The translations under genes were made by a program, and so were the position numbers. Below are positions 7,736 to 15,427 of a DNA stretch of 64,000 nt, piece by piece. Source of the stretch: Phycisphaerae bacterium (GTDB taxonomy: Bacteria > Planctomycetota > Phycisphaerae > UBA1845 > Fen-1342). The DNA is taken from positions 1-64,000 of the forward strand of contig JAGNKU010000002.1 of NCBI GenBank assembly GCA_017999985.1. The letters are read 5' to 3'. The notes beneath the pieces were generated by a model. It searched no databases. It saw only the letters and a program-made list of their open reading frames with translations, and was not told where the DNA came from. Position 1 is the stretch's first letter. The number at the start of each line of letters is the position of its first letter.

Positions 7736-9730
7736 CTAGTTCGGCCGGGCCTGCTCGATGCGCGCCAGGTCCGCCTGGCAATCCTTCAGATCCGGATCAA
7801 TCGCGAGCGCCTGCCGGTAGTAGTCGGCCGCCGCCGCGGGCTGGCCCTGCATTTCCTTGATTCGGCCGAAGGCGCGCAACAGCCGCACACTCCGCGGCTC
7901 GACGGCCAACCCGGCCGTGAGCTGCTGCTCGGCCGCCGTGAACTGGCCTAGGGCGGCGTGGGCTCGGGCGGACTCTTCGAGCGTGAACGTGTCGGTGGGT
8001 AGTTGCTGCAGCACCAGCTCGAACTGCGCGATGGCGTCCGCGTAACGCTGCACGCGCCCCAGGAACGTGCCGTACTTGCGGCGGATGTCGTAATCGTGCG
8101 GCGCCAGCGCGACCGCGCGCTCGAACGCCTGCGTGGCCTCGTCCGTGCGGCCTTGCGGATTCAGGGCGGCGGCCAGGTGCACATACAGCCGCGATGCGTC
8201 GGGCATCGCGTCGATCAGACGCCGCAGCAACTGCTCGGCCTGGGCGTACTCCTTGTTCGCCTGCATGCGCGGCAGATCGTCGACGAGCAAGCGGAAGTAA
8301 TGAATGTAATCTTTCGGGTCGCCGCCGCGGGGCTCGAACCGGTCCAGTTCGGTGACGTCCTCTTCGGTGAAAGCCGACGGCGTGCCGACGTAGCCCAGGC
8401 CGGCAAGCCGGGCCGCCTCGTCACCGGTCAGCTTGACCGCGGACTCCTCGGCGGACGGCGGGGGCGGCGCATCGGCGAGCAGGTCGTGCAGCGCGGTGCG
8501 CAGCTGCTCGCCACGCGCGGTGTTGGCGGACAGCACATTGCGCAGCTCGCCGGGATCAATGGCGATGTCGTAGAGCTCCGACTGTGGCGCGAGAATATAC
8601 TTCCACTGCCCGGCGGACAGGCTGCGCAACTGCGACAGGCCGTATTCGATCTGGGCATCGAACGTCTCGCTGTAGCCGGTGAGCTGCAGGTCCGCGGGCG
8701 TCGGCGCCAGCAGGGGCCAGAGGCTCACGCCCTGGGCCCGTTCCATCGCCGGTAGCTTGAGTGCCGCGAGGATGGTCGGGGCGATGTCGATGGTGCGCAC
8801 CTGCGCGGTCACGGTCCGACCGGCCGGGACGCCGGGGCCCCGCACCAGGAATGGAACGTGGATGGTCGTGTCATATAGCAGATAGCCGTGCATCAGCTCG
8901 TCGTGCTGTCCGAGGCCCTCGCCGTGGTCGCCGACCGCGATAACGAGCGTGTCCTGCTCATGCCCCAGCGCCCGCAACTGGTCGAGCACGACCCCGATCT
9001 GCGTGTCCATGAACGCGATCTCGTCGGCATACGCGTTCGGCGAGCGCTGATCGGGGATCCGGGGCGACTCGTACGGGAAATGCGGGTCGTAGAAGTGGAC
9101 CCACAGGAAGAACGGTCGATCCTTGACGCTTTGCAGCAGCTCCACTGCGTCACGGGCGATCTCGTCGCCTTTCCGCTCAGCGTTCAGCGGATTGCCCACC
9201 GCCGCCGGTACGACGTCGTTGTACACGTCAAAACCCTGGTCGGTGCCAAACTGCCGGTTCAGCACGAACGCCGCGACGGTGGCCTGTGTGGTGAAGCCGG
9301 CCTGCTTGAGGACCTCGGCGAGCGTCACCGCGCCGGCGGCGAGGCGGCCGGTGCCGTTTTGCCGCGCGCCGTGGGCGTACGGGTACTCGCCGGTGAGGAT
9401 GCTGGAATGGGAGGGCAAGGTGAGCGGCGACGCGCTGGCGCAGCGCGCAAACAGCGTGCCTTCACGGGCGAGGCGGTCGAGGTTGGGCGTCTGCGCGGTG
9501 GCCCGCCCATAGCAGCCGAGGTAGTCCGCCCGCGTCGTGTCGAGCGTGAACAGCAGCACATTGCGCGGCCGCTTGTCCCGGGTGGACCAGAGTGGGCGCG
9601 CCAGCACGCCGAATGCGATCAGCACCGCGACGCCGACGAGGGCGAGGAGGACAAGCCGCCGGGGGCGGCGCGCGTTGGCGACTGCGGCGGTGGGTTCGCG
9701 CTGACTTGCTGGTCGTCCGGGTTCGCTCAT
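7736..9730 (-). CDS. Membrane-anchored sulfatase-like protein with TPR tail (paralogue 1)
   Basis: A 664-residue alkaline-phosphatase-superfamily protein. Layout: basic N terminus, one transmembrane anchor (about 26-46), sulfatase-type domain (about 55-430), a junction L-A-G-L-G-Y-V, then TPR repeats (about 470-660). The metal motif is T-L-D-T-T-R-A-D (Asp64) and a later G-D-H-G-E-G. The nucleophile segment reads S-P-L-T-L-P-S-H, so the residue aligned with the formylglycine Cys is Thr104 and the usual Arg is His108. This argues against a classical sulfatase and for a phosphodiesterase or phosphotransferase, or a non-catalytic protein. The catalytic domain should face the periplasm. ATG 9730 lies four bases after the stop of the preceding paralogue, so it is last in a leftward four-gene run. 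Confidence 0.85.
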   Translation of the reverse strand: MSEPGRPASQREPTAAVANARRPRRLVLLALVGVAVLIAFGVLARPLWSTRDKRPRNVLLFTLDTTRADYLGCYGRATAQTPNLDRLAREGTLFARCASASPLTLPSHSSILTGEYPYAHGARQNGTGRLAAGAVTLAEVLKQAGFTTQATVAAFVLNRQFGTDQGFDVYNDVVPAAVGNPLNAERKGDEIARDAVELLQSVKDRPFFLWVHFYDPHFPYESPRIPDQRSPNAYADEIAFMDTQIGVVLDQLRALGHEQDTLVIAVGDHGEGLGQHDELMHGYLLYDTTIHVPFLVRGPGVPAGRTVTAQVRTIDIAPTILAALKLPAMERAQGVSLWPLLAPTPADLQLTGYSETFDAQIEYGLSQLRSLSAGQWKYILAPQSELYDIAIDPGELRNVLSANTARGEQLRTALHDLLADAPPPPSAEESAVKLTGDEAARLAGLGYVGTPSAFTEEDVTELDRFEPRGGDPKDYIHYFRLLVDDLPRMQANKEYAQAEQLLRRLIDAMPDASRLYVHLAAALNPQGRTDEATQAFERAVALAPHDYDIRRKYGTFLGRVQRYADAIAQFELVLQQLPTDTFTLEESARAHAALGQFTAAEQQLTAGLAVEPRSVRLLRAFGRIKEMQGQPAAAADYYRQALAIDPDLKDCQADLARIEQARPN

Positions 9731-9734
9731 GCAT

Positions 9735-11714
9735 TCACCGTTCGAGCTTCTGCCTGACACGGTCCCGGTCCGCCGCGCATTCACTGAAACCGGGATCCAG
9801 TGCCAGGGCCTGATTGTAGTAGTCCAACGCCTCCGGCAGCCGCTGCTGCTGTTCACGCAGCAGGCCCAGCACCCGCAACGCGTTCGTTTCGCGCGGCTCA
9901 ACCTGCAGCGCATGCTGCAAGTGCTCCTCGGCGGCGTCAAACTGCCCGAGCGTGGCGTGGGCGAGCGCGGCCTGGGTCAGCGCGCCGGTGTCGTCCGGCG
10001 TGCGCTCCAGAATTGCGGTGAACTGTACCAGGGCCTCGGCGGGCTGATTGCTGCGGCGCAGAAAAGTCCCGTATTTCATCCGCACGACGTGGTCCTGCGG
10101 TGCCAGCGCCACGGCACGCTCGAATGCGTCGCGCGCCTCGGCCATGCGCCCGTCCGACTCGAGCACGCCGGCGAGATACGTCGGCAGGTAGGCGGCGCCA
10201 GGCAGCGTGGCGATCAGGTTGCGGAGCATCTGCTCAGCCTGGGCATGCTGTTTCGCCTTGAGCAGCCGCGGCAATTCCCACGAGATCAGCTTAAAGGAGC
10301 GGGCAAACGCGCGCGGGGCCGCGCCCTGGGGCTCAAAGCGGTCCGATTCGGGGATGTCGTCGTCGGACAGCGCGTTGTCGGAGGCGACGTACCCGAGCGA
10401 TTCAAGATCACGCCGGCCCGCAGCGCTCAGCCGCGTTGAAGATTCCGCGGCGTCCGGCGGGGGTGGCGCGTCGGCGATCAGTTGCCGCAGGTCGGCCAGC
10501 AAGCCGGCCGCCCGCTCAGGCTCCTCGGCGATCAGGTTGCGGGTCTCGCCGGCGTCCGCCCCCAGGTCATACAACTCCGGCTCCGGCGACCACACGTACT
10601 TCCACCCGTCCGCCGACAGACTACGCAACTGCGACAAGCCATACTCGATCTGCGCCAGAAACGTCTCGCTGTACGCCGCCAGCTTCAGATCCGTCTGCGC
10701 CCCACGCAACAGCGGCCGCAGCGTCACCCCCTGGGCATGCTCCCACGCCGGCAGCCCCAGCAGGTCGAGTATCGTCGGCGCGACGTCAATGGTCCGCACC
10801 TGGCTCGTGATACGCCGGGCCGGCACACGCGCCGGCCACCAGACCATCAGCGGCGCGTGGACCGTCGTCTCGTACAGGAAGTACCCGTGCTTCCATTCGT
10901 CGTGATCGTTCAACCCCTCGCCGTGATCGGCCACTGCCACCACCAGCGTGTCACGGTCGCGCCCGGTTTCACGCAGGCCGTCCAGCAGGCGGCCGATCTG
11001 CATGTCCATGAAGGCAATCTCGTCGGCGTAGGCCTGCGGCGAGAGGATGTCCGGTGTCCGCTCCGACAGGTAGGGGAAGTGCGGATCGTAGAAGTGCACC
11101 CACAGGAAGAAACGCTGATCCTTCAATGTGCGGAGCATCTGGAGCGCGTCATCGCAGACCTCGTCGCCGCGCCGCTCGGCCTCGGTCGGATTGCCGGTGG
11201 TCGGGCGGACGACGTCGTGATAGACGTCGAAGCCCTGGGCGGTGCCGAATTGCTGGTTCAGGACGAAGCTGGCGATGGTGGCCTGGGTGGCGAAGCCGGC
11301 GGCTTTGAGGGTCTCGGCCAGCGTGGTGTTGGAGTCCGCGAGCCGGCCGGTGCCGTTCTGGCGAGCACCGTGGGCGTACGGGTAGAGGGCGGTGAGGATA
11401 CTGGAGTGGGATGGCAGCGTGAGCGGGGAGCAGGTGGTGCAGCGGGTGAAGACGGCGCCCTCGCGCGCCAGGCGGTCGAGGTTCGGCGTGCGGGCCGTCG
11501 GGCAGCCGTAGCAGCCCAGATGGTCGGCCCGCGTGGTGTCCAGCGTGATAAGCAGCACGCCGCGTGGGACAGCACCTAATGCAGAGGACCCGCGGAATTG
11601 CCAGCCCACGAACACGACGATGGCCAGAACGAGCAGCGCCACCACGCCAAACCAGAGCTGCCGCGCCCGCTTCGGGCCGGATTTCAAGCTGCTTTGCCGG
11701 TCGCGTATCGCCAT
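9735..11714 (-). CDS. Membrane-anchored sulfatase-like protein with TPR tail (paralogue 2)
   Basis: A 659-residue close relative of the next gene in the run, with the same order: transmembrane anchor (about 20-38), alkaline-phosphatase-superfamily domain, L-E-S-L-G-Y-V junction, TPR tail. Asp59 sits in T-L-D-T-T-R-A-D; the nucleophile position is Thr99 in S-P-L-T-L-P-S-H; A-D-H-G-E-G-L-N gives the second metal site. Identical blocks such as H-G-A-R-Q-N-G-T-G-R-L and Q-I-E-Y-G-L-S-Q-L-R-S-L-S-A point to a fairly recent tandem duplication with paralogue 1. A 92-base gap precedes it. Substrate unknown; the TPR half suggests it docks to partner proteins. Confidence 0.85.
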   Translation of the reverse strand: MAIRDRQSSLKSGPKRARQLWFGVVALLVLAIVVFVGWQFRGSSALGAVPRGVLLITLDTTRADHLGCYGCPTARTPNLDRLAREGAVFTRCTTCSPLTLPSHSSILTALYPYAHGARQNGTGRLADSNTTLAETLKAAGFATQATIASFVLNQQFGTAQGFDVYHDVVRPTTGNPTEAERRGDEVCDDALQMLRTLKDQRFFLWVHFYDPHFPYLSERTPDILSPQAYADEIAFMDMQIGRLLDGLRETGRDRDTLVVAVADHGEGLNDHDEWKHGYFLYETTVHAPLMVWWPARVPARRITSQVRTIDVAPTILDLLGLPAWEHAQGVTLRPLLRGAQTDLKLAAYSETFLAQIEYGLSQLRSLSADGWKYVWSPEPELYDLGADAGETRNLIAEEPERAAGLLADLRQLIADAPPPPDAAESSTRLSAAGRRDLESLGYVASDNALSDDDIPESDRFEPQGAAPRAFARSFKLISWELPRLLKAKQHAQAEQMLRNLIATLPGAAYLPTYLAGVLESDGRMAEARDAFERAVALAPQDHVVRMKYGTFLRRSNQPAEALVQFTAILERTPDDTGALTQAALAHATLGQFDAAEEHLQHALQVEPRETNALRVLGLLREQQQRLPEALDYYNQALALDPGFSECAADRDRVRQKLER

Positions 11715-11806
11715 CCGCAGGTCACTCCAGTGCGCGGACCGGGATCCGCGGCAGTGTTCTAGTATATCGGCGGCGGGACCGGCTGGGGCGGACCGAATCG
11801 GCGCAG

Positions 11807-13243
11807 CTAGCGCAGGTATCCGAGGGAGCGCAGCCGGCGGGTCTCTTCCGGAGTGAGCTGGAGCGGGGCAGCGTCGGCGCCGGACGGACCGTGCAACTCC
11901 TTGAGGGCCAGATCGAGGTCGGCTTGGGCTGTGCGCAGCCGGTCCGCAGCCGTGCCGCTCAGGTCGCTCGTCTCTCCCGGATCTTCGCCGATACTAAAAA
12001 GAGCCACGTTCTGATCCGGGTCGATGATCAGCTTGTACCCGTCGTGCAGCCAGCCACGGTAGGGCGGGCCCCAGAAGTTGCCCTCGAAGAGCACCGGGCG
12101 ATCCAAGGGCGGGTCGATCCCGACCACGTCCAGCAGGTTCTGGCCGGCGAACATGGGATCGGGCTGAATGCCCGCCAGTGCGCACAGCGTCGGTGCCACA
12201 TCGATGTGCCGGACGACGGATGCAGCGACACCCGGCGTCAAATGCCCCGGGTAGCGGATCAGCAGCGGGACGTGGACGAGTTCCTCGTAGAGCGTGTGGC
12301 CGTGCTCGAACCCGCCGTGGTCAAGAAATTCCTCGCCGTGGTCGGCGGTGAAGACGATGATGGTCGAGTCCGCGAGCTGCATTTCCCGCAGCGCGGCGAT
12401 CAACCGGCCGACCTCGGCGTCGGTGAAGGCGACTTCGCCGTTGTAGAGCCTTTCGGCCCGCCGGATCGTCGGCGCGTCGATCGAGAGCTTGCCCTGGCGA
12501 TAGGCGATCATTTGGGGCACGGTACCGAACAGCCAGCGTGTGTCGCCGTGGTCCTCGGGCGCGGCGAAGCGCTGCCGGAAGTCGGCGGGCGGGTCGTACG
12601 TGAGATGAGGATCGAAGTAGTGCACGAAGAGAAAAAACGGCTGAGTCCGTGCCGAGCGCAGCCAGCGGAGCGCCGCGTCAGTGGTTTGTGTCGCGCGGCG
12701 GCCCTCGACGTTGTCGGTGGGCACGAAATCCACGTGCTTGAACCCCTGCGTCATGCCGAACCGCTCGGCGAGGAAGTCGATGTTTGTGATTTCCGCCGTC
12801 GCGTAACCCGCGTCGTGGAAGACCTCGGCGACGGTACGGACATCCGGGCGCAGGCCGCGGAACTCACCGAGTCGGCCGCCGGCCCCGTGCTGGGGCGGCG
12901 ACAGCGACGTGAAGAGCGAAGCGAACGCCGGCAGCGTCCAGGGGGCATGCGCATACGCGCGGGCGAAGCGGGTGCTTTCAGTCGCGAAGGCGTCGAGCTG
13001 GGGTGTGGCGCCGAGCGCGCTGCCGTGGGAGCCGAGGCGATCGGCGCGCAACGTGTCGGCGACGATGAGCAGCACGTTCGGGCGCGCCGCGGACGAGGCG
13101 CGGCCCCGCGAGCCGGGGCGCAGCGCGGTCCAAGTGGCCACCAGGGCTCCGAACACGACCACGAGGGCGATGAGGATGCGTCGCCGGCGGCGCGTGGGCT
13201 GCCGAGTGCGGCCGGCGGACGGTTCAGAGGGACGCGGCATCAT
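11807..13243 (-). CDS. Membrane-anchored sulfatase-like protein without TPR tail
   Basis: A 478-residue member of the same superfamily, shorter because it ends straight after the catalytic domain with L-R-S-L-G-Y-L-R. It has an Arg-rich N terminus and one transmembrane anchor (about 23-41). Metal motif V-A-D-T-L-R-A-D (Asp63) and later A-D-H-G-E-E-F-L-D-H-G. The nucleophile segment is P-W-T-L-P-A-F, with Thr103 and no Cys; here even the following His is replaced by Phe. It is more divergent than its three neighbours, so it is not a simple tandem copy. Two ATGs in a row (13243, 13240) follow GGGAG. It lies 23 bases after the stop of the first gene of the run, in the same operon. Confidence 0.83.
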   Translation of the reverse strand: MMPRPSEPSAGRTRQPTRRRRRILIALVVVFGALVATWTALRPGSRGRASSAARPNVLLIVADTLRADRLGSHGSALGATPQLDAFATESTRFARAYAHAPWTLPAFASLFTSLSPPQHGAGGRLGEFRGLRPDVRTVAEVFHDAGYATAEITNIDFLAERFGMTQGFKHVDFVPTDNVEGRRATQTTDAALRWLRSARTQPFFLFVHYFDPHLTYDPPADFRQRFAAPEDHGDTRWLFGTVPQMIAYRQGKLSIDAPTIRRAERLYNGEVAFTDAEVGRLIAALREMQLADSTIIVFTADHGEEFLDHGGFEHGHTLYEELVHVPLLIRYPGHLTPGVAASVVRHIDVAPTLCALAGIQPDPMFAGQNLLDVVGIDPPLDRPVLFEGNFWGPPYRGWLHDGYKLIIDPDQNVALFSIGEDPGETSDLSGTAADRLRTAQADLDLALKELHGPSGADAAPLQLTPEETRRLRSLGYLR

Positions 13244-13266
13244 GGGCTCCCACGGCGAGTTCTCTT

Positions 13267-15261
13267 CTAGTGCGGCCGGGCCTGCTCAACAGCTTGCAGG
13301 GCGGCGCGGGCCCGTTCGGAACGCGGATCGAGCGCGAGCACGCGGCGAAAGCAGTCCGCGGCCTGATCCAGGCGGCCGAGGCGCGTATATACCTGTCCGA
13401 GCGCGTGCAGCGCGTTCGGATTTCGCGGCTGCAGACGGACCGCTGCCTCGAAGTGCGCGCAGGCCTCACCATAACGCTCCATGCCGCTGTAGGCGACGCC
13501 CAACATGGAGTGTGCCGCCGCATCGTTCGGGGTCAGCGCGAGGACCTGCGTGGCTTGAGTGGCGGCGGCGTCCCAGCGGCGGGCACCGAGCAGCATCGAG
13601 GCGTATTGCGCGCGGGTGCGCGAGTCCTCGGGCGTGAGCGCCAGCACGCGCTCGTAACTCTGGATGGCTGCGTCGAACTTGCCCTGGCGGGCGAGCACGT
13701 CGGCGAGATCGCGAAGTGGAGCCGGCGCATCGGCCAACGCGGTCAGGACGGACTGCAATTGAGCTTCGGCGGTGGCGTGCTGGCCGTGCGCGATCGCGAT
13801 GCGGGCGCGCTGGTAGGTGCTGATGGCGCGGATGTGCAAGTGCGGATCGACGCCGCGCGGCTCGAACAGGTCCACCTCGCTGAGGTCCTGCTCGGCGGGG
13901 TCGGCTGCGACGCCCAGATAGCCGAGCGACTCCAGGCGGGCGAGTTCGTGGTGAGCGAGCCGCAAGGAGGAGTCCTCGGCGAGGCGGGGCGGCGCATCCG
14001 CCAGCAGCGCACGCAGTTGCTCGCGCAGGCGCGCGACATCGGCGGGTCGCGCGGACGCGAGATCCTGTTGTTCGCCCGGATCCGCCAGCAGGTCGTAGAG
14101 CTGGGGTGTCGGAGCGTGGATGTACTTCAGCGGGCCGGCGGTCAGGGTCCGAATGCGCGCCAGTCGGAACAGCGTGTGCGGCTCGCCGGCTTCGGCGTAC
14201 GCGGTGAGGTCGAGGTGGTGCTCCGCCTTGTCCAGCAAGGGCCGAAGTGACACGCCCTGCGCGTCGGGGAGCGGCGGCAGGCCGAGGAGGTCGAGCATCG
14301 TCGGTGCAATGTCCAGCGTCCGGACGACGTCCGCCACGACGTGGTTCGGTGGCACAACACCAGGGCATGCGGCGATGAACGGCACCTGCACGGTCGTCTC
14401 GTACGCGAAGAAGCTGTGTTCGAACTCGTCGTGGTCATCGAGGCCCTCGCCGTGGTCGCCGACGAGGATGACCAGTGTGCGCTGGTCGAGTCCAAGCTCG
14501 CGCAGACGGTCGAGGAGCCGGCCGATCTGCGTGTCCATGAAGGTAATTTCGTCGGCGTAGGCAGCCGGCGACTCGGGGTCGGAGGCGCGCGCGGATTCGT
14601 ACGGGTAGTGCGGATCGTAGAAGTGGACCCACAGGAAGAAACGCTCGCGAGCGGACTTTGTCAGCATGTCGAGCGCATCGGCGCAGACCTGGTCGCCCTT
14701 GCGCTGCGCCGCGGCCGGGTCGGTGCCGGCCTGTGGGGCGGGTACCGTGCGGTACTCGTCGAAGCCCTGTGCCATGCCGAAGCGACCGTCGAGTACGTAG
14801 GACCCGAGCGCGGCCCGCGTCGCGAAGCCGGCCGATTTCAGCGCCTCGGCCAGCGTGACGGCAGCCGGCGGTAGCTGATCCGTGCCGTTGCGGCGCACGC
14901 CGTGCACGAACGGGTAGAGGCCCGTCATGATCGTGCAGTGCGAGGGGAGCGTCTGGACGGAGCTGGTGACGCAGCGGCGGAACTGGGTGCCGGCGCGCGC
15001 GAGCCGGTCGATGTTGGGTGTCTGGGCGGCGGTCCGGCCGTAGCAGCCGAGGTAGTCGGCACGGGTCGTGTCGGCCGTGATCAGCAGGACATTGAGCGGC
15101 TCGCCGGCCCTGCCGCCGAACCAGCCGCGCGCCATGCCGACGCGATACACGAGCACGAGCGCCGCCACGGTGCACATACCGAGCGCGAAAAGGGGCAGCC
15201 GGGAGCGTGGGCGCACTGGCTCAGGGTGACTCGGGCGTGGTTTGCGCGGCCGTCGACTCAA
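13267..15261 (-). CDS. Membrane-anchored sulfatase-like protein with TPR tail (paralogue 3, first of the run)
   Basis: Same architecture as the other TPR paralogues: anchor (about 22-40), catalytic domain with Asp64 in T-A-D-T-T-R-A-D and Thr104 in S-V-Q-T-L-P-S-H, G-D-H-G-E-G-L-D-D-H, the L-E-S-L-G-Y-L junction, then at least five TPR units ending near A-V-E-Q-A-R-P-H. The frame is open to 15366, but no ATG fits; I chose the TTG at 15261, six bases after GGAG, giving 664 residues, the same length as paralogue 1. Transcription probably starts in the 170-base divergent region shared with the phosphodiesterase genes. Confidence 0.82.
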   Translation of the reverse strand: MSRRPRKPRPSHPEPVRPRSRLPLFALGMCTVAALVLVYRVGMARGWFGGRAGEPLNVLLITADTTRADYLGCYGRTAAQTPNIDRLARAGTQFRRCVTSSVQTLPSHCTIMTGLYPFVHGVRRNGTDQLPPAAVTLAEALKSAGFATRAALGSYVLDGRFGMAQGFDEYRTVPAPQAGTDPAAAQRKGDQVCADALDMLTKSARERFFLWVHFYDPHYPYESARASDPESPAAYADEITFMDTQIGRLLDRLRELGLDQRTLVILVGDHGEGLDDHDEFEHSFFAYETTVQVPFIAACPGVVPPNHVVADVVRTLDIAPTMLDLLGLPPLPDAQGVSLRPLLDKAEHHLDLTAYAEAGEPHTLFRLARIRTLTAGPLKYIHAPTPQLYDLLADPGEQQDLASARPADVARLREQLRALLADAPPRLAEDSSLRLAHHELARLESLGYLGVAADPAEQDLSEVDLFEPRGVDPHLHIRAISTYQRARIAIAHGQHATAEAQLQSVLTALADAPAPLRDLADVLARQGKFDAAIQSYERVLALTPEDSRTRAQYASMLLGARRWDAAATQATQVLALTPNDAAAHSMLGVAYSGMERYGEACAHFEAAVRLQPRNPNALHALGQVYTRLGRLDQAADCFRRVLALDPRSERARAALQAVEQARPH

Positions 15262-15315
15262 CGCATGCTCCGGTGGCCGTAGAATGCGGGCCAGGGGTAA
15301 GCCCGTCTTGCGCGG

Positions 15316-15344
15316 AGTATAGCGGTGTGGGCGTATGCACTCCA
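15316..15344 (-). promoter_or_regulatory. Possible promoter of the sulfatase-like operon
   Basis: Read leftward, TATACT (15321-15316) is a good -10 box; a weak TGGAGT lies 17 bases upstream (15344-15339). It would give a leader of roughly 50 bases before the TTG start at 15261. The divergent gene starts 107 bases to the right of the -10, so the two operons could share control. Confidence 0.35.
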
Positions 15345-15427
15345 CGGAAGGCACGCAGCGACTCACCGCCGTTCAGGTAGAAAGGCATCGTTTACGATAA
15401 TACAATCTCCCGAAATGGAGGAAGCTG

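Noticed and set aside
5616-7781. Extension of the DUF3553 frame to a 917-residue protein
   Set aside because: The extra 720 residues are antisense to the calcium-repeat protein. The ATG at 5615 has a good ribosome-binding site and starts directly before the domain.
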